42,500 nucleotides of DNA from Balamuthia mandrillaris (Eukaryota > Discosea > Longamoebia > Balamuthiidae). Shown piece after piece: positions 9,702-21,123 of the stretch. Each line of letters opens with the position of its first letter. Within the stretch, counting starts at the first letter, position 1. Location: NCBI GenBank assembly GCA_031835245.1, contig JAVKOQ010000309.1:1-42500 (forward strand), in the 5' to 3' direction. Both the position numbers and the translations under genes were made by a program. The notes beneath the pieces are model-generated. The model made no database searches and was not told the origin of the DNA. It saw nothing but the letters and a program-made list of their open reading frames with translations.

Positions 9702-10065
9702 GAGAGGACGTGAGAGAGGACGTGAGATAGGTATTGTACGTGGGAAGCTCTGCTATTTATGGACGTGAGCGTGGACCTGATCAAGGACATGAGACAAGAA
9801 GAAATGTTGGCTTCGTTTTCCTGCTTTTTCCCCTTTCTTTCTGTCCTCCCTTCCTTCCCTGCATTCATTTCACTTCACTTGGTCTTCTTCTTCTTCTTCT
9901 TCTTCTTCTTCTTCTTCTTCTTCCTCCTCCTCTTCCGGATGATGATGATTCGTTGGATTTAGTGTCGATCCCAACAAAACAAAAACTTGAAATCAATCAT
10001 CACCACGCAAAACAAAAGGAAGAGAGAAACACACACACGAAAACAAAGAGAGAGAAAAAAAAATA
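9702..10065. other. Intergenic region with GA phrase and TTC repeat
   Basis: Immediately after the mS23-like stop comes GAGAGAGGACGTGAGAGAGG, similar to 489-520. A (TTC)n tract lies at about 9888-9930, followed by an A-rich leader before the TOM1-like ATG at 10066. No gene is supported. Confidence 0.5.
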
Positions 10066-10229
10066 ATGGAAGATTTTCATGTGATAGGGTGGGTGGGCAT
10101 CCCTCTCTACGCTATGCTTGGGGTGGTCTCCTTCGGCACGTTCATATGGACAGTGGCTCGCACAAAACCGCACATCTCGTTCACGGTGCCACGCGTGTTC
10201 CACATCCTTCTTCTTGCTTTCATCACTGG

Positions 10230-10268
<39 letters not shown>

Positions 10269-12260
10269 TCGTTTTTGTTTTTCAACTCAACAGTTCGTTT
10301 TGTTGTTAGTGCGGCTAACGTGGGTGTGCATCAAGACGCTCACGGAGGAGACGGACGTAACCTACGCCCTCAACCGCACTGCTTTCAGCTTCTACTTTTC
10401 TTCTTTCGTTCTAGTCGTTTTTCAATGGTATATCCTCATCGTCTTCATTCTTCGTTCTTGTTCTTATTGTTGCTCTTCTTGTTCTTCTTGTTCTTGTTCT
10501 TGTTCTTCTTATTCTTCTTGTTCTTCTTCTTCTTGTTCTTCTTCTTCTTCTTCTTCTTCTTCTTCTTCTTCTTCTTCTTCTTCTTGTTCTTCTTCTTCTT
10601 CTTCTTCTTCTTCTTCTTCTTCTTGTTCTTCTTCTTCTTGTTCTTGTTCTTCTTCTTCTTCTTCTTGTTCTTGTTCTTGTTCTTGTTCTTGTTCTTCTTG
10701 TTCTTCTTGTTCTTCTTGTTCTTCTTGTTCTTCTTGTTCTTCCTTCTTCTTCTTCTTCTTCTTGTTCTTCTTCTTGTTCTTCTTCTTCTTGTTCTTCTTG
10801 TTCTTCTTGTTCTTCTTCTTCTTCTTCTTCTTCTTCTTCTTCTTGTTCTTGTTTCTTCTTGTTCTTCTTCTTCTTCTTCTTGTTCTTCTTGTTCTTCTTG
10901 TTCTTCTTGTTCTTCTTCTTCTTCTTCTTCTTGTTCTTGTTCTTCTTCTTGTTCTTCTTCTTCTTGTTCTTCTTGTTCTTCTTCTTCTTCTTGTTCTTCT
11001 TGTTCTTCTTCTTCTTCTTCTTCTTGTTCTTCTTGTTCTTCTTGTTCTTCTTCTTCTTCTTCTTCTTGTTCTTCTTCTTCTTCTTGTTCTTCTTGTTCTT
11101 CTTCTTCTTCTTCTGCATTCGTCTTCTTGTTTGGCGTTCTCTTTCTTGTTCTTCTTGTTCTTGTTCTTCTTCTTCTTCTTCTTTTTGTTCTTTTCTTCTT
11201 CTTCTTCTTCTTCATCTTCTTCTTCTTGTTTATGTTCTTGTTCTTCTTCTTCTTCTTCTTGTTCTCTTCTTCTTTCTCTTGAGCCACAGCTTTGTTTCCT
11301 TTTGTGGCTTGTTGTTTTGCTTCTGCTCTTTTCGTTCGTTTGCTTCTTCCTCTTGTCTCATCTTTCTCCGTTTAACACCATCCAAACATACACTCCAGGG
11401 CAGAAATCTATCACAAAAACTACATCGAGTCCATAGATGAGCGGGCACGGCCGTTCCTTCCTCGCCTGCGGTGGGTCTTCCTCTTCGTAATCACCCTGAT
11501 ATGGGTGTGCCAAATCGGCTTTGTGGCCACTAAGCTGGCCATGGACTACAACGAAGGAGATGCTGTCTACGAGACGAACGTACTGGTCGACGCCTTTGCC
11601 TCGTTGGTGGTGTCCATTCTCTTTGCCATCTATGGCGTGCTGCTGTTGATGCACCGAAAGGCGGAAGTGGCTGAGATTTGGGGAGGGGCTTTGGATGTTG
11701 GAGGCGTAAGTAACATTCCTTTGTCTTGTGTATCCCTTATGCTGTTACTTCTTCATTCTTTGTTTTTTCTTCGTCGTGGCCTGTCTTCGTGCTTTCTTCT
11801 GTCTTCATTTTTGCCTTTATCTTACATCCAACTTCTTCCTCTCTTTCTTGTTCTAACTATTACTCGTTTACTCGTTCATCTTTCCTAGATTCTTGGAATC
11901 ACTTTAGCTTTTGTGGTATGCTTCCTTTTGCGCGTGGCGATGTACCTCTATCGGCCCATCACAGGGGACTACCTCCCCGACGCGGCCTTTGTGACGTGCG
12001 CCTATTACGTGCCTGAGATCGTGCCATCGTTGCTGCAAATCTACATTGTACAGACCAGCAAACACAAACTTCGTTTGGAGGCGGAGTTCATCGACAACCT
12101 TTACGCAGAGGCTGAGGAGGAGACAAGCAAGCGGTATTTTGGACGGGGAGGGGTTGGAGGGGAGGAAGAGGAGGATGGCTTGTATGATCACTTGCGGACG
12201 GAGACGTCCGACCTTTTGCTCACCCCGCCCTCTGCTGCTTTATACACGACCTTTGAATGA
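10066..12260 (+). CDS. TOM1/THH1-type seven-transmembrane protein
   Basis: Exons 10066-10228, 10310-10427, 11399-11705 and 11889-12260 sum to 320 codons (319 residues) with every junction in phase. The second junction restores WAEIYHKNY, matching the W.E.YH loop of plant TOM1/TOM3/THH1 proteins; the last exon has YYVPEIVPSLLQIYIV, matching their final helix. Seven hydrophobic segments are visible. Relatives are tonoplast or endolysosomal membrane proteins, and GPR137 in animals is a distant relative. The C-terminal cytoplasmic tail is acidic (GGEEEEDGLYDHL). The acceptor of intron 1 is the later AG at 10308-10309; the more obvious AG at 10292-10293 breaks the frame. Intron 2 is 971 bp of TTC/TTG repeat. 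Confidence 0.85.
10428..11398 (+). repeat. TTC/TTG repeat filling a 971-bp intron
   Basis: The intron is mostly (TTC)n with interspersed TTG from about 10445 to 11275. The exons on either side (phase 2 donor at 10427, acceptor after 11398) join exactly to WAEIYH. ORFs of 200-450 residues here (poly-S/C, poly-F/L, poly-K/R/E) are frame artefacts. Confidence 0.92.
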
Positions 12261-13030
12261 TGTTTTTCTCTCTAAAAATTAGGGTTAGGGCTAGATGGGT
12301 TATTATAGTAGGGTTACAAAGTGGTGAGCAGCGCGCAATGGTTTGGTTTGAGAGAAGTCCTTGTCGACATTAATTTTCCCCGCTAAAGGTAGCAGGGAAG
12401 CGCAAGGACGTTTTTGCTACCCATTTTGTCCCTTGCCATTTCTTTTCTCCAATTTTCCTGATGTGCAGGGGATGGTTCACAAAGTGAGCTCGTTTACTGC
12501 TCTTGTGCTGCTAGGCCAGCTTTACAGGGGACCCTCTTTTTGCATTGTTTTTTTAATTCTTTTTCTTTTCTTTCTTTTCTTTCTTTCTTTTTTTTCACTA
12601 CTTTACACTCCGCACAAACCACTCCCTCCGAGCTCTCCGAGTAGTACAAAGGTTCGCCTCTCTTCTCTCTCTTTCTCTCTCTCTTCTCTCTCGCTTTTGC
12701 TGCTTTGTAGGATGAGTTTTCCTTGCCACGACATGCATACACATAATGGGTGTAGCTTGAAGTCAATTCCTTTAAACTGATTTTCTTTATTTTTTTTAAA
12801 ATCTCTTTCCACCCGCCTTTCTTTTTTTTTTTTGTTTTCTAATCACACTCTCTTTTTTTTTCTACAATCCATCTATCAGTGCGTTTCGCGAGCTTCCCCT
12901 TTCCCCGTTGAAATGTTTTTCTTATCACACAATAAATGCTTTTTCCTTCAAACCCATCCTTGTCCCTTGCTCTCTTCACTACCTCTTTTTTTTTTTTCGA
13001 TTTCGCTCTTTTCTTTTGTGATTTTTTTTG
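12261..13030. other. 770-bp convergent intergenic region
   Basis: It lies between the 3' ends of the TOM1-like (+) and GT2 (-) genes. It holds TTAGGGTTAGGG at 12279-12290, TGTCGACA at 12362-12369, and a perfect 7-bp inverted repeat GGTAGCA (12388-12394) / TGCTACC (12415-12421) followed by about 120 bp of non-repetitive sequence, then T-rich DNA. The plus ORF 12361-12780 is low-complexity toward its end and has no recognisable domain. A small structured RNA at about 12385-12540 is conceivable but unproven. Confidence 0.4.
12362..12369. promoter_or_regulatory. TGTCGACA palindrome in convergent gap
   Basis: A perfect copy of the recurrent octamer about 20 bp upstream of the GGTAGCA/TGCTACC inverted repeat. 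No protein start follows, so if the motif marks promoters it may mark a non-coding transcript here. Confidence 0.3.
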
Positions 13031-14686
13031 CTACCAACAAGTCACATTTGTGCGCAGCTCCGCCGAAGAGATGGTGAACAGCGTGTCCAACTCCTCCCTG
13101 TCCGGCACCGCCACGATGGCCTCCCGCACCTCCCCCGCCAGCTTCCTGATCAGCGCGGCCAAGCCCCGGCGCCCCTCTTTCTCCTCCACCTCCCCAAAGC
13201 GCAGCAACGCCTCCACCCTGGGTGGGGGAAGAAAAATCGAATCAATCCAATCTTTGCTCACTGGAAACAAGAAAGAGAGCAAACGAACCTGGCCCTGGGC
13301 ACATCCACAGCGTTCCAGTTGCCCCCTCCTTCCTCCCGCACGGCCCTCCGCACCACCGCCCAGTGCGGCGAGGAGGGCTCCCTCCAATGCCCTTGTTGAG
13401 GAGGATGCGTGTTGAACTCGCCGGCCAGGTGCCGCTGCGCCTTTTGCTGCAGGTGGACAATGTGGTGCTTGACCAAGGCCAGGCGGACGGGGCGGTCCTC
13501 GGCCAGGCTCTCCTCCGAGGGAGGGGACTCGGACATGGGACGGACCAGGCGCTCCCTCGCCCGGTCCAGGCTGTTGCCTGGGTAGAGCTGGTACGTCACC
13601 GTCTCTTTGGAGAGCTGGGTGGTTCGTTCTCGTTAGAACGAAGAAGAAAGAAGAGGAGGGGGAAGAAGAAGAGAGGCAAGCAAAGAGAAGAGAGAAGAAA
13701 GATGGGAGAAGGAAGAAAGGAAACTGTACCTGGGCAACAGGAATCTTGGCACTGTAGACCATGACCTGAAGAAAGGCCATGTCCTCGTGCTTTGCAAACA
13801 CGGCTTGCTCAGGGAAGCCCTCCACAAACTCAAACAGCTTGCGGAAGAGGCATCGGTTGTGTGGAATCATGGACTCGATCTGTTGCTTCCACTCGGGCGC
13901 GATGCCCTTGAGCATCACCTTCACTCTCGTGGTGGCCTTTTTGTTGCAAGTGGAGAGAAAGGCGACAAAGAGGAATGAGAAGAAGAGCAGAGAGGGAGGG
14001 AAGCATCGATGAAACCAGCGAGAGCAGAGGACCAGGCGAGAAGCAACAAACCATAGCGCGACGCTGCCAGCCATCCCTTAAAGCCGAGAAGCACGCGAAA
14101 ATGTGATCCTGGTGATAGAGGTCATCCGCGTCCAGGAAGAACAGCACCTCCCCGGTGGAGTGCTCCACGCCGATGTTCCTGGCAGTGCCAGCCGTGACCC
14201 GGTCCAAGAGGGCCACCAGCTTCCACTCTGGATTGAAGCCGGCCCCATCCAGTCGCTGTTGGTGGATGAAGTTCACCACGGTGGAGACGGTGTTGTCCGT
14301 TGAACCATCATCCACAATGACCACTTCGGTCTTCATCTGTTTTCACAAAAGCGGAATGAAGTAAGTGGTGAGAAAGCACGTCCGCAAACAAGAGGCAGAT
14401 GTCCGAGGGAGGAAAGAAGGAGCGAGACACGACGCCGTACCGTTGAGGCTTCAGGGGTGGAGTTCAAAAAGTGCATGATGCTCGACTGAACACTCCGCAA
14501 GGTCAGCAAGACGTTGGCGGCAGCGTTGTGCGCAGGAATGACAACGGACAAGGAGGTCGGAGGCTTATCCGCAAACATGCCATCGGGCAGGTTCAGCGGC
14601 GGCAGGATCTCCTCCAACGCCAAAGCGGAAGCTGCAAACAAGCACAGCCAAGCCACCACGAGTGCTCGTCGTGCCATGAAGCGCAT
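13031..14686 (-). CDS. Secretory-pathway GT2-family glycosyltransferase
   Basis: Minus-strand exons in transcript order 14686-14441, 14336-14052, 13936-13730, 13614-13289 and 13217-13031 give 416 residues, all phases consistent. Residues 1-24 are a signal peptide or anchor (MARRALVVAWLCLFAASALA). The GT-A fold follows: SLSVVIPAHNAAANV, then EVVIVDDGSTDNT (about 86-98), GTARNIGVEHSTGE, and the metal-binding FFLDADDLYH (DxD around D151-D153). A conserved later part reads APEWKQQIESMIPHNRC and FEFVEGFPE. GT2 enzymes transfer sugar from nucleotide-sugars. The acceptor and sugar cannot be read from sequence, and the signal peptide suggests ER/Golgi lumen. The C-terminal 150 residues are charged and unassigned. 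Exon 3 was started at the AG before GCCACC because it keeps the segment preceding the conserved PEW. Confidence 0.85.
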
Positions 14687-15239
14687 GCTTTTGATGGGTG
14701 TCGTAACGCTCTGCTCTTGTGCGATCTCCTTGGTCTGAACCGCAACGTTCCGCCGTTCCTTTTGGTTTGGCTTTGCTTCTTTTCTCGTTTGCGGAGCGGA
14801 ACGGCGTGCCGATAGGCTGCACCAATTCTGCTCGGTTCACTCAGCAAAACTCCGAAACGACACTCTGGATGGTGATTGGTTCATCCGGAGTTACAAAAGC
14901 TTTGGTGGAACATCGTCTGTGTCGTTTGGCTCCGCTACCGCAGCGAGGGTGCACCCCGTTGTTTGCAGGGGTGTGCGTTCAGATGGTTGTCGCCTCAAGG
15001 CGTACGTATCTCGTTCTTTTAATTTTTTTGTGAACTTTTTTTTTTGTGTTCTATATTGGGGTGAGGGTGAAAAAAGAAGCCGGAACCGAGCAAGGAGAAA
15101 ACTATCGTTTGCTAGGGTGTTGGAGGGCCACGCGAAAAGTTTTGCACTGAGACAACAAAGCAGGAGCACAAGAAGGAGAAACGAACTTTTTTTTAATGAT
15201 AGAGGAAGAGAGGCAGGGTGAAAACAGATTAACCAACAA
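14687..15239. promoter_or_regulatory. Divergent promoter region GT2 / Rap-GAP
   Basis: A 553-bp gap between two start codons, of mixed composition with a T-rich stretch around 15018-15050. No motif shared with other gaps, and no gene, was recognised. ORFs here are short and overlap without domain content. Confidence 0.4.
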
Positions 15240-17812
15240 ATGAGCGATAGCAAAGAGAGCAGGTCTCATAAAAAAGGGCGAAAAGAGAAGAAGAAAAACA
15301 GCAAGCAGAGCAACGGCGCAAAAAGCTCCTCTTCCTCCAAAGCGTCGATAACCCTCGACGTGCAGCGCGCGGTCAACCAGGAGGACCGGCCGTCGCTCCC
15401 TACGAGCCCAAAACCAAAGCTTAAGCCTCGCTCTGCTTTCACAAAGGGTTTGTAACTTTTTCCAGCCTTGTTTATTATCCTCGTTCTCTGCTTACTTTTC
15501 TATTTTACAAACAGACACAAGCAAACTGGGAGGGGAAAGCCCAAGAAGCGTTCACACCTTGCGTGTTGGCAACAAGACGTCAGATGGTTCTCACTCCCCT
15601 CGCTCTCCTCGCTCTCCCCGCTCTCCTCATTCTCCCAGGCTTCACCAAAAGCAACCACAGGACTCCTCCTCGTCCATCCCGTCGTCTTCCGCGAGTCGTG
15701 CTTCCAGAGCAAACTCTTCCTCATCCCCTTCTCCTTCTTTTTATGCTGGCTCAGTGGGCAGCATCCGGCGAGCGAAGAAGAACTCCCCTGGTTCGGTAAC
15801 CAAGCTACAAGGTGGGAGCGGATCAAAAACCTTGGCAAAGACCTCATCCTCGCGAGAGCGAGCAGCCACCACCGGTGGTTCATCTCCTCCTCAATCAGAC
15901 TCTCTCCTATCCGCCTCGCCTCCCAACTCCTCTGTTCAAACAGCGGCTTCGTCTCCTTCGCACTCTTCCCATGGTAACAACGTCAGCCACAACAACAGCA
16001 ACAACAGCAACAATGTTTCTCCATCTGTCTCGCCTTCTGTCCTTCGAGGCAACCGGCCGACAAAGTCGCCAACAACCAATCGTAAAATGTCCTTTCACTC
16101 CTTCAGTCTTCGGCCTTCTAAACACAACAGTAACCCTTCCCCCAATACCGGCAACACTATTCATCCCACCAAGTCTCCATTTCTGCCTCTGGTCTCCCTC
16201 GAACAAACAGAATCAAGCAAACCGTTGACCCGCAGTTCTTCTTCGGGACGACTGGAAGAGGAGCACCCAGCGTGCTCTTCTGACTCAGAAAGTTCTCCGT
16301 CTCCCTCTCCCTCTGCTTTACCACCGGATTTCGACCCTATGAACTCATTTGGAGGGAGGAAGGGTTCAGTGGACACAGCGCTAGCGACCTCTCCACCATC
16401 CTTAACAACCAAGTCCACCAGCTTCAACCTTTCAAAGGCTTCAACGAAGAAAAAAGGAAGCAAGATGGGAAAGACGAAGAAGAAGTTCAGCTCTCTCTCA
16501 CGATCTACCTTTCGGACCACCTCCAAGAACTCCTCTGTCTCCAACCTACCGTGGCAACTCTCTCAGTCGGATGAGAATGCAACAGCAAATGCACTCAAAT
16601 CTGAAGATCCTCCATCAAGCAAAAGTTTGAGCGCCTCTCATGAGGGTGGAGAGAGCAGCAACGAACCGAGTCCCTTGGCCATCCGGAAAAAGACAAAGAA
16701 AGGACATGCACCAAACGAAGACGCCGCAACAAACGGTAACAACGAGGATGTTTATGCCGGACTGGGATTGACGGACACCAGCTTGTCTCCCGCCGTGCAA
16801 AAGGACCTTTTGAACAAGTTTTTGATGGACCAGTCGACGGCAAAGGCATTCATCGGGGAACAGGCCGCACAGTACGTTGGGCTCAGCGAGAACGATATCA
16901 AATGGATCAGCAAACCAGTTGTGCGGATGCAGTGGTTTGATGTACGTTCCATTTTATTTACTTCTTTGTTGTGTTTGTTGTTTCAGTCATGCTGTCGGTT
17001 GTTTGATCTTTTTGAGCATGATGATGTGAACACTAAAACACGTTCGACAATCCAACAATGAAAACTAAACCGCTTTGCGGCTTCATGATTCGACTTCAAA
17101 CTGATGCTCTAGTGTTCGTCTGCTGGTTGTGCTTGTTCATTTCATGATTGTTACTAACTGCCAAGAGCTGCTTTTCAAAACCAAAGGACTATGAAGAGAA
17201 CCCGGACTATCCTCACATGATCAAACACGTACCAGGATACCAAAGGGAACTCGGCAGGCCAGCGTACCTTGAGACGTACCGCAGTGTAGATAAGAAAACG
17301 AACTTTCCATTCATGGAAGCGGATCAATATAGATACTATTTCAAGGATTATATCTATGGAAAAGGTTTCCTTCCCTCTTGTTTGTTCTTCGTTCTCTTCA
17401 TTCTTATGCCTTCTAACTCTTCTTCATCCTTGTTGCACCCTCATACAGAACATGATATCTATATTTCACATCTGGAAGATGAAGAAGTTGGTGGCATCGG
17501 CCCAACAATCATTTGCATCGAGACGCCACCAGAAGAAAGCAACAGCAGCTCAAAAGATCGTCTCAAAGTGCTCATTCTTAACAAAAAGGGAACAGAGCGC
17601 ACCACCATCGCGAACGAAGGAGGCTCACGTCTTAAGACCTTGAAGCAAGCCCAACCGCATCTCCTTCAACGATTCGTCAAGGTCAAAGATCCGGGCCTTG
17701 CAGAAGCGTTGTTGGACTACGAGGACAAGCTCATCTCAGAACACAATAAGTTTGGAGTTTTGTACTGCAAAGATGGACAAGTTGATGAAGACGAAATGTA
17801 TAATAACGGTTT

Positions 17813-17855
<43 letters not shown>

Positions 17856-18723
17856 TATACTAATGAGATATCGGCTTCCGATTATAATAACAAGAGCACG
17901 GAAGCCCAGCTTTCAACGAGTTTTTGGATTTTTTGGGAGAGAGAACGCGGCTAAACGGCCACTCTGGCTTCCGAGGAGGCCTTGACGTAAAAAGTAGGAC
18001 CCGGCTTCGTTTCTTTTATACCTCTTTGGCTACGCTCACCTAACTGTGGGTTTATTCACGATACAGCGGACACGACCGGAACACATTCTGTATATACTAA
18101 GTACCGAGGTTTCGAGATAATGTTTCACGTGTCCACTCTTTTACCCTACTTTCCAGATGACCCGCAACAGGTGGAGAGAAAAAGGCATCTGGGGAATGAT
18201 GTGGTGCTCGTTATCTTTCGTGAAGGAGAACATCACTCGCCCTTTGACCCAACCACCATTCATTCGCAGTTCAACCGTACGTCTTCTTGAATCCTCTTAT
18301 CATCCTTTCGTTTATGTCTTGGGTATCTGAAAGTTCCTTTGTTTAAAAACAGACGTGTTCGTTATAGTGCAGCCGGACTACAGGAAAACCAAAGGAATAT
18401 CTTACAGGGTTGCTGTCGGCACCAAGTTTGGAGTTCGTCCCTTTGGTCCATTGTTGCCCGAGCCGGCCTCCTTCAAGAAAGGAAGGAAGTTCCGAGAGTT
18501 CTTGTTAACAAAGTGTATGTAACATTACCTATTCTCTTTCTTCTCAACCACATACTCATTCTGCTGTTTCTTACCACAAGTGATAAACGCGGAGCGGGCC
18601 GCCCTCTATGCTCCCGACTTTGTGGGCAAGCTGGTGAACACGCGCAAGGTGCAGCTGCACGACATCATAGAGCGGTTTACCCCTCAACAAACCGCCGGCT
18701 CCAAAGTATTGGGTCGTAAATAA
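15240..18723 (+). CDS. Rap-GAP domain protein with long disordered N-terminus
   Basis: Eight exons (15240-15447, 15515-16941, 17166-17364, 17449-17808, 17895-17993, 18067-18276, 18353-18514, 18581-18723) give 935 residues in phase throughout. The first 500 residues are Ser/Pro/Lys-rich and disordered, with a SPR repeat ([15 protein letters not shown]). From about residue 715 the Rap-GAP catalytic domain is complete: [46 protein letters not shown], then [14 protein letters not shown] with the catalytic asparagine thumb at about N808, and HSQFNHVFVIVQ. The family stimulates GTP hydrolysis on Rap GTPases, which control adhesion and actin. Exon 5 uses the GTAGG donor at 17994, not the GTAAAA at 17987, because only that restores frame. 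Serine-rich N-terminus suggests phosphorylation; this is inference. Confidence 0.93.
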
Positions 18724-18984
18724 GTTTGCGGCAGGTTTCAGGAAAAAACGAGAATAAAGCAACAATATCCAACACGATATTGCTCTTGCATGCCCGCTCG
18801 CTCCTATGCAAGAGAGAAGCGAGAGAGAAAGAGAGAGAGAGGGAGTTTGAAAGTGTATCAGAGAGCGAGAGCGAACAAGAGTTGGAGAGTGCGAAGAGCT
18901 GCAGGAGAGAGAACACTGAAAACGGAAAATGCCGGTTTCGTGTTTATAGCGCGGTACTTATATTTTTCATTCACTGAACAACAA
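18724..18984. other. Intergenic Rap-GAP to tRNA-Val
   Basis: Contains GAGAGA-type purine repeats around 18815-18850 and an AT-rich TATATTTTTCATTC just before the tRNA. No gene is seen. Confidence 0.4.
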
Positions 18985-19056
18985 GGTTCCATGGTGTAGT
19001 GGTATCACGTTCGCCTCACACGCGAAAGGTCACGAGATCGAAACTCGTTGGAACCA
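18985..19056 (+). tRNA. tRNA-Val(CAC): tRNA-Val (anticodon CAC)
   Basis: A 72-nt gene without intron. Acceptor GGTTCCA pairs with TGGAACC, with discriminator A at 19056. The D-arm is GTGTAGTGGTATCAC. The anticodon loop CTCACAC gives CAC. The T-stem ACGAG/CTCGT closes loop ATCGAAA. Sequence follows eukaryotic tRNA-Val closely. The first T-loop base is A rather than the usual T, so the internal B-box is off consensus. A T run at 19063-19068 can serve as Pol III terminator. The gene lies between the Rap-GAP stop and the BAR-gene start, on the same strand. Confidence 0.96.
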
Positions 19057-19175
19057 AAGCTTTTTTGTTCTTGAAAAAATTTTCCTTTTGTCGTATTCTG
19101 TGTCGTCATGAAGTTGCCCGAACCGTTACAAAAACGAAAAATAATTCTGTCAAGAAAGAAGCAAAGCATACAAGC

Positions 19176-21083
19176 ATGAATAGGACGTTGAAGAAGGTGC
19201 TGCGTGCCCCTGCTCTTTGTTTTTTTTTTTTTAAAAAAAACTGTGTTTTGTTCTTTGAATTCTTTGCTTGCAGGAAAGAGAGGAGTTTAACTTTGTTTTT
19301 TTTCTAAAAAAATTAGCTCGTAGGCGGTAAAAAATCGAATGATGAAGAAACGGACCAAGAGTTTGATGAACACAGGAAGCAGTGTGAAGCCCTGTTGACC
19401 ATCATGGATGCTCTTCGCAAGCAAGCCAAAAGGTTTTTGGATCTTTGTAATGGTTGGTGAAAGTCCTTTCCTCCTTGTTGGTTGCTCTTATCGCTCTGGT
19501 GCTTATTCTCCTCCGTCGTTGTCTTCATCGTCTTGTTCTTCGTGCTTCTCCTTTGTTCTTCGTCGTTGTTCTTGTTCTTGTTCTTCTTCTTGTTCTTCTT
19601 CTTCGTCTTGTTGTTCTTGTTCTTGTTCTTGTTCTTCTTGTTCTTGTTCTTGTTCTTCTTGTTCTTCTTCTTCTTCTTCTTCTTCTTCTTCTTCTTCTTC
19701 TTCTTCTTGTTCTTCTTCTTCTTCTTCTTCTTCTTCTTCTTCTTCTTCTTCTTCTTCTTCTTCTTCTTCTTCTTCTTCTTCTTGTTCTTCTTCTTCTTCT
19801 TGTTCTTCTTCTTCTTCTTCTTCTTCTTCTTCTTTCTTCTTCTTCTGCTTCTTCTTGTTCTTCTTCTTCTTCTTCTTCTTCTTCTTCTTCTTCTTCTTCT
19901 TCTTCTTCTTCTTCTTCTTCTTGTTCTTCTTCTTCTTCTTCTTCTTCTTCTTCTTCTTCTTGTTCTTCTTCTTCTTCTTCTTCTTGTTCTTCTTCTTCTT
20001 CTTCTTCTTGTTCTTCTTCTTCTTCTTCTTCTTCTTCTTCTTCTTGTTCTTCTTCTTCTTCTTCTTCTTCTTCTTCTTCTTCTTCTTCTTCTTCTTCTTC
20101 TTCTTCTTCTTCTTCTTCTTCTTCTTCTTCTTCTTCTTCTTCTTCTTCTTCTTCTTCTTCTTCTTCTTCTTCTTCTTCTTCTTCTTCTTGTTCTTATTCT
20201 TCTTCTTGTTCTTCTTCTTCTTCTTCTTCTTCTTCTGCTTCTTCTTCTTCTTCTTCTTCTTCTTCTTCTTCTTCTTCTTCTTCTTCTTCTTCTTCTTGTT
20301 CTTATTCTTCTTCTTCTTCTTCTTCTTGTTCTTCTTCTTGTTCTTCTTCTTGTTCTTCTTCTTGTTCTTGTTCTTCTTCTTCTTCTTCTTCTTCTTCTTC
20401 TTGGGTTTCTAGAATTGGGTCCTTCGATGTTGGCCATGGCTCAATCCTTTGAGAGGCTCTATGGGGAGGGAGCCGACAAGGTTTGTGGCTCGAAGATCAT
20501 GATGGCTGCTCTCCGAATGGATATGGCCAGCAAAGACTTTCAGGTATGGAGAGCAAAAGGAAGAAAGAAAGAGGAAGAGAATAAGAGAGAAGAAACAAAA
20601 GAGCAGCATAATGAGGAAAGCAAACTTACCAAATAACACCAAACGAAGAATGAAACAGGTCAAGCTGTTTCCCGCTTGGAACGTTTCTATGAGGTGTTAC
20701 ATACCCAAAAGGTATTTTACTGTTATTTCTTCTAGTTCCTATTCTCTTCTTCTTGCTCTCCTTCTTCTTCTTGTTGTTGTTCTTGTTCTTCTTCTTCTTC
20801 TTCATCATCATCATTTTCTTCTTCTCGTTCTCGTTCTTCTTCTTGTTCTCCTTTTGTTCTAATTCAACTCTTTTGTTTGCTTTTTCTTCGCTTTCTTAGT
20901 CTATTGGCGTTCCAACAACTAACTAACCTGAGAAACAAAAACCAAAAACAAAACCAAACAGAAACGACTGAAGCAGCATGACAACTATTTGTCCACTTAC
21001 AAGAAAAGCGTCAGTGCTCTGAAATCGGCGCGCAGCTCTGGCGATCCCATTCGCGTTGAAAGAGTACCTATCATAGTCTACTT

Positions 21084-21123
<40 letters not shown>

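Noticed and set aside
10293-10310. AG at 10292-10293 as acceptor of TOM1-like intron 1
   Set aside because: It breaks the frame; the AG at 10308-10309 keeps it and gives the expected helix.
10411-11440. Long ORFs of poly-F/L/S/C (+) and poly-K/E/R (-)
   Set aside because: Artefacts of an intronic TTC/TTG repeat; the flanking exons join precisely in phase.
12361-12780. 139-residue plus ORF starting at the TGTCGACA motif
   Set aside because: No domain, T-rich low-complexity centre, and not joined to any neighbour by sensible splice sites.
13222-13764. 180-residue plus ORF opposite the GT2 gene
   Set aside because: Shadow of GC-rich minus-strand exons; it crosses two well-supported introns of the GT2 gene.
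17987-17993. GTAAAA at 17987 as donor of the Rap-GAP exon
   Set aside because: It leaves the next exon out of frame. The GTAGG at 17994 restores [17 protein letters not shown].
19313-20636. ORFs of 330-384 residues, poly-R/K (-) and poly-L/F/S (+)
   Set aside because: Artefacts of the TTC repeat in a BAR-gene intron.
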